NCBI GenBank assembly: GCA_030037635.1
Contig: JASHQH010000139.1
Coordinates: forward strand, 1 to 38,983
Origin: Acidobacteriaceae bacterium
GTDB taxonomy: Bacteria; Acidobacteriota; Terriglobia; Terriglobales; Acidobacteriaceae
Reading direction: 5' to 3'
Length of the DNA stretch: 38,983 nt
The notes beneath the pieces were generated by a model. That model was not told the DNA's origin, did no database searches, and was given only the letters and a program-made list of their open reading frames with translations. Positions 16,396-26,157 of the stretch are shown in pieces. Every line of letters begins with the position of its first letter. Positions within the stretch are counted from its first letter, which is position 1. A program made the position numbers and the translations under genes.

Positions 16396-18465
16396 ATGGC
16401 CGAAATCACGATGAAAACACACATGAGCGCCGGCAGGGAGAATGGATCGATAAAGGGCGCAGTGCGTGCGGAGCGGCGCGAGGCGGAGGGCGCTGGAAGT
16501 CTGCGGACGCGGACGGTGTGGCTGCTGCTGGCGGCGGTGTGGACGACCATTTACTTTGCGACTTTATTTTCGCCGCCGCTGATGGACGACGTGGACGCAG
16601 CGCACGCCCAGGCGGCGCAGCACATGGCGGAGACGGGCAACCTGATCACGTCGAAGATCAACGGCATCCGCTATATTGAAAAGCCACCGCTGCCGTACTG
16701 GGTGGTCGCGGGGATGTACCGGGTTTTCGGCGAGAACACGTTTGCAACGCACTTGCCGAATGCGCTGGCCATGCTGGGACTGACGTGGCTGGGGTGGCTG
16801 TGGACGCGGCGCGTGTGGGGCGAACGCGCGGCATTGTATGCCGGGCTGGGCGTGCTGACGTCCGTGGGATGCTTTCTGTTTACGCGCTTCATCATTCCTG
16901 AGTCGATTCTGGCGTTTTTCCTGTTGCTGGCGCTGTATGGGCTGATTGCAGGGCTGGAGGACCGGCGGCCGGGGTGGATTTACTGGTCGTGGGCGAGCGT
17001 GGCGCTGGCGACGCTGACCAAGGGTCTGATTGCGCCGGTGTTTATTGCAGGCGCGGCGATTCCGTATCTGCTGCTGACGGGGCAGTGGCGGCGCTGGCGG
17101 GCGCTGCGGCCGGTGACGGGGTTGTTGCTGTTCCTGGCGATTGTGGCGCCATGGCACATTCTGTGCGGGATCATGAATCCCGACCAGGGACATCCGGTGG
17201 GGAATCATCCCACGATCGGCAACGTACACGGATTTTTCTACTTCTATTTCATCAATGAGCACGTGCTGCGGTTTTTCCACCTGCGCTATCCCGACGACTA
17301 CAACAAGATGCCGGGGTGGCTCTATTGGCTGGCGCACCTGGTGTGGATCTTTCCGTGGAGTTTGTTCCTGGCGGCTGCGGCGGCGGTGGCGTGGAAGACG
17401 CGGCGGGGCTGGCTGCAGCATTTGCGCCACGATGCCGGCCAGACAGTGGACTTTTACCTGGATAATGCCATGCGCGAGGACGTGGGCACTTATGTGTTCC
17501 GGGTGAAGTTCCGCACGCGGACCATCTGGCTGCTTAGTTTGTTTACGGCGTGGACGCTGGTGTTCTTCTCGATCTCAACAAACCAGGAGTACTACACGTT
17601 CCCGGTGTGGGCGCCGCTGGTGATGCTGATTGCGGGGGTGGTGGCGGAAATCGAGGAAGGACGCGGCGCGGAGAGTGGCGGAGCGGTGGTGAAGACGGCG
17701 TGGCTGACGGGCGGGCAGACGGCGTTTGCCGCAATCGGGTTGCTCGCCGGCGCGGCGCTGGGCTGGGGGTTGTGGACTTCGCGGAATTTGCCGTATGTGG
17801 CCGACGTGGGATCGCTGCTGGCGCATCGCGGAGTGGGCGACTACACGCTGTCGATGTCGCACCTGTTCGACTTGACGGGCGAGTCGTTTGCCGCGCTGCG
17901 GCTGCCGGCGGTGATGGCGGCGATCACGCTGCTGGTGGGTCCCCTGGCGGGGTGGGTGCTGCGGCTGAAGAAGGAACACCTGGCGGCGACGGTGAGCGTG
18001 GCGCTGACCATGACGGTGTTCTTTGTGGCCGCGCAGATTGCGTTTGTGCGTTTTGAGCCCATGCTGAGCTCGAAGCCAATGGCCGACACCATCATGAAAG
18101 ACGGCACGCCCAACGACACGTTCATCATTTATGGAGAGCAGTCGTCGGGGTCGTCGGTGATTTTCTATACGCAAGCGTTTTTTCATCATCGGCCGGCGCT
18201 GCTGGTGCTGCCGCGATGCGGGCAGAACGGCGAAGGCACGACGCTGCTGTGGGGATCGTGCTATCCCGATGCGCCCGATATTTTCCTGAACGACCGGAAG
18301 CTCAAGGCGATTTGGGGTGTGGGCGAGCGCAAGTGGATCTTTGCCGAGGATCCGGACCGCGACAAGGTGGAGCAAGTGCTCGCCGGGCGGCTCTACCCGG
18401 TGCAGACGCTTGCTGACAAGACGCTGTGGACGGATCGGCCGCTTCCAGTGGTCAGCGGCCAGTGA
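16396..18465 (+). CDS. ArnT-like GT39 family glycosyltransferase
   Basis: 689 residues from the ATG at 16396; ATGs at 16411 and 16423 are also possible and none has a strong ribosome site. It is a polytopic GT-C-fold enzyme with about 11-13 membrane spans. The first periplasmic loop has the acidic catalytic motif PPLMDDVDAAHAQ (DD at 64-65), followed by IRYIEKPPLPYW (91-102), exactly as in ArnT/PMT-type transferases that use polyprenyl-phosphate sugars. LRYPDDYNKMPGWLYW marks the next conserved loop. The C-terminal soluble region (about 560-689) is periplasmic-like. It transfers a sugar to a lipid or protein in the periplasm; donor and acceptor cannot be read. It is divergent from the TIR operon and convergent with the HpnI-like gene, with 7 bp between the stops. 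Confidence 0.87.
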   Translation: MAEITMKTHMSAGRENGSIKGAVRAERREAEGAGSLRTRTVWLLLAAVWTTIYFATLFSPPLMDDVDAAHAQAAQHMAETGNLITSKINGIRYIEKPPLPYWVVAGMYRVFGENTFATHLPNALAMLGLTWLGWLWTRRVWGERAALYAGLGVLTSVGCFLFTRFIIPESILAFFLLLALYGLIAGLEDRRPGWIYWSWASVALATLTKGLIAPVFIAGAAIPYLLLTGQWRRWRALRPVTGLLLFLAIVAPWHILCGIMNPDQGHPVGNHPTIGNVHGFFYFYFINEHVLRFFHLRYPDDYNKMPGWLYWLAHLVWIFPWSLFLAAAAAVAWKTRRGWLQHLRHDAGQTVDFYLDNAMREDVGTYVFRVKFRTRTIWLLSLFTAWTLVFFSISTNQEYYTFPVWAPLVMLIAGVVAEIEEGRGAESGGAVVKTAWLTGGQTAFAAIGLLAGAALGWGLWTSRNLPYVADVGSLLAHRGVGDYTLSMSHLFDLTGESFAALRLPAVMAAITLLVGPLAGWVLRLKKEHLAATVSVALTMTVFFVAAQIAFVRFEPMLSSKPMADTIMKDGTPNDTFIIYGEQSSGSSVIFYTQAFFHHRPALLVLPRCGQNGEGTTLLWGSCYPDAPDIFLNDRKLKAIWGVGERKWIFAEDPDRDKVEQVLAGRLYPVQTLADKTLWTDRPLPVVSGQ

Positions 18466-18472
18466 TCAGCGG

Positions 18473-19660
18473 TCAGCGGCTAGTCTTTGCGGCGCGCATT
18501 TTGCCGCCAGGCAGAAGCTCAAACACGCGGTTGCGCCAAAGGATGCGGCGGCCAAAGTAGCTGGCGATCCAGAAACAAAATCCCATGAAATCGCGAATGG
18601 GGTAGAGCGCGAGCAGGGCGAGCCAGCTGGTGTCGCCGACAACGATGCGGCCGACCGCGACGGAGAGAGCCAGCCGTGTGGCCAAGGCCCACGCGAGAAG
18701 GGCGACGCCCCAGAGTGGATGCCCGAGCCAGAGACATGCAGCGAGCGCAAGCAGGCCGAAGGGAACGCTGAAGGTGAGCGCCGTGCCGAAGTGGCCCTTG
18801 GGACGCGAGAAGCGCGTGGACTTCATCCAGCGCACCTGATGCTTGAGCGAGCCGGCAAGGCCGGAGTGCAAAACCATGTGATCAATGGCGTGGTGGCTGA
18901 GGATGACGGTCTGGCCGAGCTTGAAGGTTTCGTTGCCGAGGATGAAATCGTCGGCGCAGTAGTCGGCGGTAACGCGAAAGCCGCCCATGCGGTGGATGGT
19001 CGAGCGGCGGAAGGCCATGGTGGGACCGAGGGTGAACTGCATTCCTTCCATGGCGCGGGCGGCAAGGACGCCAGAGGACATTTCGACCGACATGCCGACG
19101 GCTTCAAGCCGCGCCCAGAGTCCGCCTTGTGCGGCGACGCCGCGATAGAGACAGCACATGCCGCCGGCGCGCTCATCGGCGAACGGCAACGCCACCGCGC
19201 GCAGGTAATCGGGGGTGACGCGGACATCGCTGTCGCTGATGACGAGGATGTCGTGGGTGGCGTGGGCTTCCATCAATTCGAGTGAGATTGCCTTGTCGTT
19301 GATATAGTCGGGCTGTCCGCCGGTGGCGAGGAATTGAGCGGGGATTTGCGGATGGCGCGCGGCGACGAGGCGCGCGATGGCGAGGCCGGGATCGCCGGCA
19401 TTGCGCGCGCAGAAGAGGATCTCGTAGGCGGGATAGTCCTGGACGAAGAAGGATTCGAGATAGGATTCGAGGCCCGGATCGGCGCCGTTGAGCGGCTTGA
19501 ACAGCGAGAGGGGAGGGGTGAATCCGGGGCGGGCGGCGAGCGCAGCCAGGGCGGCGCGGCGCTCGCGGAGGAATTTGGGGACGGCCCCGAGCACGATGCC
19601 GGCAAAGACCGTGGAGGTGATGAGGCCGAAGACGGCCAGGCCGAGGAGGACGAAGGGCAT
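18473..19660 (-). CDS. hpnI: HpnI-like glycosyltransferase (GT21, ceramide-glucosyltransferase type)
   Basis: 395 residues from the ATG at 19660; the in-frame GTG further upstream lies in purine-rich repeat and is rejected. An N-terminal membrane helix is followed by a GT-A domain with the GT21 set D1 (LFKPLNGAD, D61), D2 (ISDSDVRV, 141-148), D3 (ADDFILG, 236-242) and the processive-type motif QVRW (275-278). C-terminal membrane spans run from about 290 to 380. This is the pattern of HpnI, which adds N-acetylglucosamine to bacteriohopanetetrol in hopanoid lipid synthesis, and of ceramide glucosyltransferases. No other hopanoid gene is in the window, so the symbol is by motif only. It probably acts at the cytoplasmic face of the inner membrane. 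Confidence 0.8.
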   Translation of the reverse strand: MPFVLLGLAVFGLITSTVFAGIVLGAVPKFLRERRAALAALAARPGFTPPLSLFKPLNGADPGLESYLESFFVQDYPAYEILFCARNAGDPGLAIARLVAARHPQIPAQFLATGGQPDYINDKAISLELMEAHATHDILVISDSDVRVTPDYLRAVALPFADERAGGMCCLYRGVAAQGGLWARLEAVGMSVEMSSGVLAARAMEGMQFTLGPTMAFRRSTIHRMGGFRVTADYCADDFILGNETFKLGQTVILSHHAIDHMVLHSGLAGSLKHQVRWMKSTRFSRPKGHFGTALTFSVPFGLLALAACLWLGHPLWGVALLAWALATRLALSVAVGRIVVGDTSWLALLALYPIRDFMGFCFWIASYFGRRILWRNRVFELLPGGKMRAAKTSR

Positions 19661-19670
19661 GCTGGGATCA

Positions 19671-19702
19671 AGGATAGGGAGCGAGGGAGCGAAGGAGCAA
19701 GC
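19671..19702. repeat. Purine-rich GGGAGCGA-type simple repeat
   Basis: AGGGAGCGAGGGAGCGAAGG, a member of the GGGA-rich repeat family, directly upstream of the HpnI-like start. Confidence 0.6.
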
Positions 19703-19788
19703 CACCCGAGCGCGCACAAATCGCGCGCTGGGGGGACCCCGGCCGGGAGCAAGGGGGAGCTGGCCAGCTCTTCGATGTTAGCTTGGAA

Positions 19789-19859
19789 CCCCACCCAAGC
19801 AGAGCTTCGATCCACCCCACAGACGAGGACCAATCTGTGGGGGCCCCGGGGATGGGGCA
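19789..19859. repeat. Composite palindromic repeat, copy 2
   Basis: 71 bp identical to 32-102: core CCCACCCAAGC-AGA-GCTTCGAT plus the second hairpin with arms CCCCACAGA and TCTGTGGGG, ending GATGGGGCA. It lies between hspR and the HpnI-like gene, just beyond the hspR stop codon. Confidence 0.9.
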
Positions 19860-19877
19860 GCCCAGGGAAGTGCTCGG

Positions 19878-20282
19878 CTAGGATTTGCGGGGCGCAGTGG
19901 GGCGCGGTGCGTTGACGGGCTTGCGGATGGGGACGATGGCGCCGGATTGGCTGGGCGCGGCCTGCTGGAAACGGGTGAGCATTTCGCTGCGCACGTATTC
20001 GACGAAGCTCTGCATCTGGCGGTTCATCTCCTCCATGCGCTCGCGCATCTGCAGGATGATGGCGATGCCGGCGATGTTGACGCCGAGGTCGCGCGCGAGG
20101 TTGAGGATGAACTCGAGGCGCTCCAGGTCTTCGTCGGTGTAGAGGCGGGTGTTGCCCTCGGTGCGCGAGGGCTTGAGCAGGCCTTCGCGCTCGTAGAGGC
20201 GCAGCGTTTGGGGATGGATTTCGTACATCTCGGCCACCGCCGAGATCATGTAGGCGCCTTTGGATTTGCGTTTCGTGGGCAT
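19878..20282 (-). CDS. hspR: HspR-type MerR family heat-shock repressor
   Basis: 134 residues. The MerR-type winged helix-turn-helix starts at AYMISAVAEMYEIHPQTLRLYEREGL and continues with LKPSRTEGNTRLYTDEDLERLEFI, which is the HspR form of the family (compact, no metal-binding C-terminus). A helical segment (NLARDLGVNIAGIAIILQMR) follows, with a Pro-rich tail. In HspR systems the protein binds inverted repeats (HAIR) before dnaK or clpB and represses them, with DnaK as co-repressor. The ATG at 20282 overlaps the stop of the preceding secreted protein (TGATG), so translation is coupled. It is the last gene of the dnaK-dnaJ cluster, and a HAIR-like site precedes dnaK (24988-25008), consistent with an autoregulatory loop. 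Confidence 0.92.
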   Translation of the reverse strand: MPTKRKSKGAYMISAVAEMYEIHPQTLRLYEREGLLKPSRTEGNTRLYTDEDLERLEFILNLARDLGVNIAGIAIILQMRERMEEMNRQMQSFVEYVRSEMLTRFQQAAPSQSGAIVPIRKPVNAPRPTAPRKS

Positions 20283-20899
20283 CAGTCCACCAGGGTGAAC
20301 TTCGCGTCCAAGAGCATTTCGAGGACGGGCTCGGATGAGGGCTCCTTCTTCAAATGATCCAAGACATCGTTTCGAAGTTGAAGCTGCATCAGTATATATT
20401 GGTCGTCTGCCTGATCACCGGGATCGCCGCCAATGTGGAAGCAAGTGTAACTGCAGTCAGCGATCCATTTTTTCACGAACTGAGGATCGTTCGCCATGGC
20501 CGGCGGAAGCTCGTGAGTAATTCCCAGGAGAGCGAGCAAATCGAAGGCTGCTGTCTCGTGGAACGCGGCATCATATGGATCGTCCCGCTCCCAGACTGCC
20601 TTCCATCGCTTCACCATCTCGTTCACTGCCGCTTTTCGCTCATCGATAGTGCCGTGATTCGGAGTGCACCAGAGTCGATAAACCTGAGCGACGCTCGCGT
20701 CGTAGGCCCGCTCTTCTGCCGGCTGCTGCTCGCGGTTTCGCTTCTCGGACTCATCCTCCTTCTGCGGAGCGAAAAAGTAGCAAGCCTTCGGAAATGACGT
20801 GCGCGGTGCATTGGAGCTTTGAGCCGCTGCCGAACGCCACGACAGCCCGCAACAAGAAAGCAAGATTCCGAAAATTCCGACCGCCATCGACTTGCCCAT
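20282..20899 (-). CDS. Secreted protein of unknown function in heat-shock cluster
   Basis: 205 residues from the ATG at 20899, seven bases after AAGGTGA. I do not recognise the family. The N-terminus is a signal peptide (MGKSMAVGIFGILLSCCG, then SAAAQ as a probable cleavage site near residue 26; LLSC is a weak lipobox alternative). The mature part is charged and mostly helical, with a Glu/Arg/Lys-rich patch (KEDESEKRNREQQPAEER). Cysteines are few: KACYFF, RLWCTP and the pair DCSYTCFHIGG. It lies between dnaJ and hspR on the same strand and overlaps hspR by one base (TGATG). An exported protein in that position is unexpected; its function is unknown. Confidence 0.7.
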   Translation of the reverse strand: MGKSMAVGIFGILLSCCGLSWRSAAAQSSNAPRTSFPKACYFFAPQKEDESEKRNREQQPAEERAYDASVAQVYRLWCTPNHGTIDERKAAVNEMVKRWKAVWERDDPYDAAFHETAAFDLLALLGITHELPPAMANDPQFVKKWIADCSYTCFHIGGDPGDQADDQYILMQLQLRNDVLDHLKKEPSSEPVLEMLLDAKFTLVD

Positions 20900-20927
20900 G
20901 ACAATCACCTTGCTTAGGCCGCCTTTC

Positions 20928-20960
20928 TTGCTCCCTCGCTCCCTTGTTCCCTTGCTCCCT
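20928..20960. repeat. Pyrimidine-strand copy of GGGAACA-type repeat
   Basis: TTGCTCCCTCGCTCCCTTG followed by TTCCCTTGCTCCCT, running into the dnaJ stop codon (20959-20961). Same family as the purine-rich tracts elsewhere. Confidence 0.6.
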
Positions 20961-22134
20961 AAAGCTTCTCGAATAGCTCCTTGCGGGGGTCGGTGGGGTT
21001 GAGGCGGGCGAGCTCGCGCATGATTTCGCGGCTGCGCTCGTCGTTCAGATGCGGCACGGCGACGGTGACGGTGACAATTTCGTCGCCGCGCTGGCCGGGA
21101 TTCTGGGCGCTTTCGACGCCGCGCTCGCGCATGCGCAGCTTTTGGCCGCTTTGCGTGCCGGGGGGAATCTTCAGTTGCGCGCGGCCGTCGATGGTGGGCA
21201 CCTCGACCTTGGCGCCGAGCGAGGCTTCGGCCACGGTGACGGGCACGGTGATGAAAATATCGTCGCCCTGGCGCGTGAAGACCGGGTGCGTGCCGGTGCG
21301 CACGATGAGAAAGAGGTCGCCCGAAGGGCCGCCGTTGATGCCGGCGTTGCCTTTGCCCTGCAGGCGGATGCGCTGGCCGTCGCGCGTGCCGGGCTTGATG
21401 CGGAACTCGACTGTCTCAGTGTGCGTGACGGTGCCGTCGCCGTGGCAGGTGGGGCACTCGTTGGAGATTTTGCCGGTGCCGTTGCAGCGTGGGCAGGTGA
21501 TGTTGAATTTCATGCGGCCGCCCATCTGCGTCACCTGGCCGGAGCCGTGGCACTCAGGACAGGTGATGGATCCGCCGAGATGACCCTGGCCGTGGCAGGT
21601 GGGGCAAATCTCCTGGCGATGGACCTGGATGCGCGCCTGGCCGCCGCGGATGGCGGTCCAGAAATCGACGGTGGCCTGATATTCGAGGTCGGAGCCGGGC
21701 TGCGGACCGCGCGGCTGCGCAGGCTGCGCGCCGCTGAACATGCCGGAGAAGATGTCTTTGAAGCTTCCCCAGGCGGAGCTGCCGCCGGGCGGCTCGCCAG
21801 CGCCGCCCTGGAAGCCTGAGAAATCAAAACCGCCGAAGTCGACGGGCGGGCGGCTGCCCTCGCGCTGGGCGCGCGCGTAGGCCTCGGCCTGCGCCGGATC
21901 GATCTGGTCAGAATAGAAGCCGACCTGGTCGTAGATCTTGCGCTTTTTTTCGTCGCTCAGGACGTCGTTGGCCTCGGAGATTTCTTTGAATTTTTCTTCG
22001 GCCTTCTTGTCGCCGGGATTGACGTCGGGGTGGTATTTGCGCGCGAGCTTGCGAAAGGCCTTGCGAATCTCCTCTGGCGTCGCGGTTTTCTTGACGCCGA
22101 GCGTGGCGTAATAGTCTTTGTTGGCGGTGGGCAT
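20959..22134 (-). CDS. dnaJ: Chaperone DnaJ (Hsp40, type I)
   Basis: 391 residues from the ATG at 22134. The J domain (about 6-70) has the HPD triad at 35-37 (KYHPDVNPG). A Gly/Phe-rich region (about 98-135) follows ([14 protein letters not shown]). The zinc-binding domain has four CxxCxGxG repeats: CPTCHGQG (from 177), [16 protein letters not shown] and CPTCHGDG. Then come the two C-terminal substrate-binding beta domains. It stimulates DnaK ATPase and delivers clients. The in-frame extension before 22134 lacks J-domain character. It is separated from dnaK by the HigBA module, an unusual layout. The gene may use its own promoter in 22135-22245 or read-through from higBA; nothing decisive is visible. 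Confidence 0.96.
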   Translation of the reverse strand: MPTANKDYYATLGVKKTATPEEIRKAFRKLARKYHPDVNPGDKKAEEKFKEISEANDVLSDEKKRKIYDQVGFYSDQIDPAQAEAYARAQREGSRPPVDFGGFDFSGFQGGAGEPPGGSSAWGSFKDIFSGMFSGAQPAQPRGPQPGSDLEYQATVDFWTAIRGGQARIQVHRQEICPTCHGQGHLGGSITCPECHGSGQVTQMGGRMKFNITCPRCNGTGKISNECPTCHGDGTVTHTETVEFRIKPGTRDGQRIRLQGKGNAGINGGPSGDLFLIVRTGTHPVFTRQGDDIFITVPVTVAEASLGAKVEVPTIDGRAQLKIPPGTQSGQKLRMRERGVESAQNPGQRGDEIVTVTVAVPHLNDERSREIMRELARLNPTDPRKELFEKL

Positions 22135-22245
22135 GTTTTGTTCGTCGCTCGATCTCTGGGTGATTTCCAGCTCTCTTTGCGATGCAATTCCGGCTATCAC
22201 AGCGCAGGTTAGCGCAGTAGAGAAAGCTAATCTTGCCGCACTTGC

Positions 22246-22569
22246 TTATGCAATGGCCCGCTTGCGGCCCTCCCTTTGCGGCTGGTAGCCCTGGCGGGGG
22301 CGAATCTCGTGATGAATCACCGCTTGCTGCGCAGCCGAAGCCGATTCCAGATCGTAATCCATCTGCAGCCGCATCCAGAACTCCGGCGTCATCTTGAAAT
22401 ACCGCGCCAGCCGAAGGGCTGTGTCGGCCGTGATGCCACGCCTCTCGCGAGCGATCTCGGAGATGCGCGTGACCGGTACGCGAAGCGCGATGGCGAGCGC
22501 ATTGGCGGAAAGCCCGAGCGGCTTCATAAACTCCTCGCGCAGCATCTCGCCGGGGTGCAGCGCGGGCAT
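22246..22569 (-). CDS. higA: HigA-type antitoxin (XRE family)
   Basis: 107 residues from the ATG at 22569. It begins MPALHPGEMLREEFMKPLGL, the classical HigA opening, and continues through a Cro/XRE helix-turn-helix (ALAIALRVPVTRISEIAR, then ITADTALRLARYF, FWMRLQMDYDLE). The C-terminus is basic (QREGRKRAIA). HigA neutralises the HigB toxin and represses its own operon. It starts 25 bp after the higB stop, giving the toxin-first order typical of HigBA. The next gene on this strand is dnaJ. Confident. Confidence 0.92.
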   Translation of the reverse strand: MPALHPGEMLREEFMKPLGLSANALAIALRVPVTRISEIARERRGITADTALRLARYFKMTPEFWMRLQMDYDLESASAAQQAVIHHEIRPRQGYQPQREGRKRAIA

Positions 22570-22594
22570 CAGCGTCCCTTCTTTGAGTCCCGGC

Positions 22595-22873
22595 TTAGTG
22601 GTAATCGACAATCTCGACCTCGTGGGCATGGCCATCGCTCCATCGAAAACAGATTCGGTATTGACCGCTGATGCGCAGGCTCCATTGGCCTTCCCTGTCG
22701 CCTTTGAGCTTCTCCAGCATATTTCCCGGGGGCTGGTAGAGTTCTTCGACCGTGGAAACCGAGTGAATCTGCCGCAACTTCCTGAGCGCAACCCGTTCAA
22801 TCGCCGCGTGCCGCCGGCTATGGCGGTGCCGGAAAACCTGCTCGGTTTCTCTATCCGCGAACGAACGGATCAT
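22595..22873 (-). CDS. higB: HigB-type RelE-superfamily toxin
   Basis: 92 residues. The end is diagnostic: GQWSLRISGQYRICFRWSDG followed by VEIVDYH, the conserved active-site strand of HigB/GraT-type mRNA interferases. PPGNMLEKLKGDREG is the other signature loop. HigB cuts mRNA at the ribosome when free of HigA. The gene sits 145 bp downstream of dnaK and starts its own module. Short palindromic sequence (ACG...CGT) just before the ATG could be part of a HigA operator but is too weak to call. The toxin looks intact. Confidence 0.92.
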   Translation of the reverse strand: MIRSFADRETEQVFRHRHSRRHAAIERVALRKLRQIHSVSTVEELYQPPGNMLEKLKGDREGQWSLRISGQYRICFRWSDGHAHEVEIVDYH

Positions 22874-22915
22874 GCTTAACGTTTATCGTAACACGGAAAG
22901 CAAAACAGGTTCGCT

Positions 22916-22956
22916 CCGCTTACCCCATCACGGCAAACAACAAATGGGGTGAGCGG
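22916..22956. other. 13-bp-stem hairpin between dnaK and higB
   Basis: Arms CCGCTTACCCCAT (22916-22928) and ATGGGGTGAGCGG (22944-22956), one mismatch, 15-base loop. A smaller stem, CCGCCC-GAA-GGGCGG, lies at 22983-22997. There is no strong T-run on either strand, so a factor-independent terminator is doubtful. It could be a processing or partial termination site after dnaK. Confidence 0.5.
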
Positions 22957-23018
22957 CTCTGTACCCTCACCCCAACGTCTTTCCGCCCGAAGGGCGGGAT
23001 TGCCTGGACGGCCAGTCC

Positions 23019-24944
<1,926 letters not shown>

Positions 24945-24987
24945 GGTTTTCCTACCTGTGGGAATGCCCAACGTGGCAGAATGCCAG

Positions 24988-25008
24988 ATTGAGCGGAATA
25001 TTGTCAAC
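24988..25008. promoter_or_regulatory. HAIR-like HspR operator over the dnaK promoter
   Basis: TTGA (24989-24992), eleven bases, TCAA (25004-25007) reproduces the core spacing of the HspR operator CTTGAGT-N7-ACTCAAG, with weaker outer matches. Read on the minus strand, TTGACA (25007-25002) is a consensus -35, followed 18 bases later by CATTCT as a plausible -10, so bound HspR would block the promoter. HspR is encoded at the end of the same cluster. Confidence 0.6.
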
Positions 25009-25124
25009 TTATTTGATGTTTTTGCCCTAATGAAGTTGCAGATTTGGGTGAAAATCTGCCGTCGATTGGGAAGGGGTGGGGCGGCCGACGGGAGGGGTTG
25101 GCGTAAGTGCGAGATTTACAGGGG

Positions 25125-25799
25125 TTAGAGGGTCCGTGCGCGCAGGGCGGCGGCGAGGGTTTCTTCGGGTTCGGGGCGGACGCGGAAATCGGCGTAGGCC
25201 TGGGCGAGGACTACGCGTCCAGCGGCGCTGAGGACATACGTGGCCGGCAGAACGAGGCGCCAGGAGTCGTCGCCCCCTCCTTTTTCTGTCCCATTGACGA
25301 AGGGAATGTTGACGAGGATGGAGCGGTAGTAGTCGCGGTGGTAGGCGGGGATGGTGTAGGCGAGACCGAACTGGGCGGCGAGGGCGCAGCCGGGATCGGA
25401 GAGGACGGGGAACGGGAGCGCGTGCTGGCCGACCATGAAGTCGCTCTGGCGGCTGGTTTGCGGGCCGATGGCGGCGAGAAGAATGCCGGACTCGCGCAGG
25501 CGGGGGTAGAGATCGCGCCAGGCTTCGAGCTCGGTGATGCAATAGGGGCACCAGCGGCCGCGGAAGAAGTTGAGGACCAGGGGCCCCAGGGCGAGCAGGT
25601 CGGCGGAGCGGACAGGGCGGCCGAAGGAGTCGTTGAGGGTGAACTCGGGAGCCGTGGCGCCGGCGGGGAGGATTTTTTCTTCGATGCCGGAGGCGAACAG
25701 TTCCTGGACGGCGCGCTCGTTGATGGCCATGCGCTCGGGCTGGACGAGGTTGCGGGTGTTGGCGGTGATCTCGTCGAGCTGGTCCTGGAGGGCGGGCAT
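25125..25799 (-). CDS. Peroxiredoxin-like AhpC/TSA family protein
   Basis: 224 residues, thioredoxin fold. The active-site segment is LVLNFFRGRWCPYC (C84, C87), where the usual PxxxTxxC of peroxiredoxins is replaced by RGRWCPYC, as in the AhpC/TSA-like subgroup with a CxxC. LLAAIGPQT, FPVLSDPGCALAAQFGL and TIPAYHRDYYRS are the following core elements. It is likely a thiol-dependent peroxidase or disulfide reductase. The first 20 codons (25739-25799) are duplicated at 26434-26494 beside ffh (one mismatch), so this gene's 5' end was copied when the RelB/YafQ module came in. Originally the start probably lay eight bases after the ffh stop. Today it lacks an obvious strong ribosome site. The gene appears intact. 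Confidence 0.88.
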   Translation of the reverse strand: MPALQDQLDEITANTRNLVQPERMAINERAVQELFASGIEEKILPAGATAPEFTLNDSFGRPVRSADLLALGPLVLNFFRGRWCPYCITELEAWRDLYPRLRESGILLAAIGPQTSRQSDFMVGQHALPFPVLSDPGCALAAQFGLAYTIPAYHRDYYRSILVNIPFVNGTEKGGGDDSWRLVLPATYVLSAAGRVVLAQAYADFRVRPEPEETLAAALRARTL

Positions 25800-25870
25800 C
25801 CTTCAATATTTTCACCGATCGGTGCTTGGCGAACGGTCGACGTCGACACGTCTCAATGGCTTCTGGTGGT

Positions 25871-25892
25871 TTGTAGCCCAATTGGGCTACAA
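25871..25892. promoter_or_regulatory. Perfect 22-bp palindromic operator of the TA module
   Basis: Each half reads TTGTAGCCCAA, exact inverted repeat, ending eight bases before the antitoxin ATG. Two shorter perfect palindromes lie upstream: CACCGATCGGTG (25813-25824) and GTCGACGTCGAC (25836-25847). This fits autorepression by a ribbon-helix-helix antitoxin. Confidence 0.75.
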
Positions 25893-25899
25893 TGAATTT

Positions 25900-26157
25900 A
25901 TGGCTACCAACGCAGTGGTCCGCTCCAGGATCGACGCCGATGTGAAGGATAGGGCGGCCGAGGTGCTCGGCGACATGGGACTTACTGTGTCGGACGCGAT
26001 TCGCATCGTGTTGACGCGCGTTGCGAATGAAAATGCGCTTCCGTTCGACCTGAAGCCCAATAAGCTGACGCGCAGGACCATGCGCAAGACCGCGAAGGGG
26101 CGCGAGGTGCATCGGGCGAAAAACGCAGCCGACATGTTCCGTAAGCTGGGAATTTGA
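25900..26157 (+). CDS. RelB/DinJ-family antitoxin
   Basis: 85 residues from the ATG at 25900. The N-terminal half is a ribbon-helix-helix: ATNAVVRSRIDADVKDRAAE, then VLGDMGLTVSDAIRIVLTRV, the DinJ/RelB pattern. The basic C-terminus (NKLTRRTMRKTAKGREVHRA) would bind the toxin. It represses the module and neutralises the YafQ-type toxin, whose ATG overlaps this stop (TGATG at 26155-26159). A long in-frame extension upstream is antisense to the peroxiredoxin gene and is rejected. The 22-bp palindrome in front is its likely operator. DinJ/RelB family is certain from sequence; the exact subfamily is not. Confidence 0.92.
   Translation: MATNAVVRSRIDADVKDRAAEVLGDMGLTVSDAIRIVLTRVANENALPFDLKPNKLTRRTMRKTAKGREVHRAKNAADMFRKLGI

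Noticed and set aside
22983..22998. Factor-independent terminator after dnaK
   Set aside because: The CCGCCC-GAA-GGGCGG stem is followed by AAAGAC on the minus strand, with no T-run.
25570..25899. Long N-terminal extension of the RelB-like antitoxin
   Set aside because: It is antisense to the peroxiredoxin gene; the operator and conserved ribbon-helix-helix start place the ATG at 25900.
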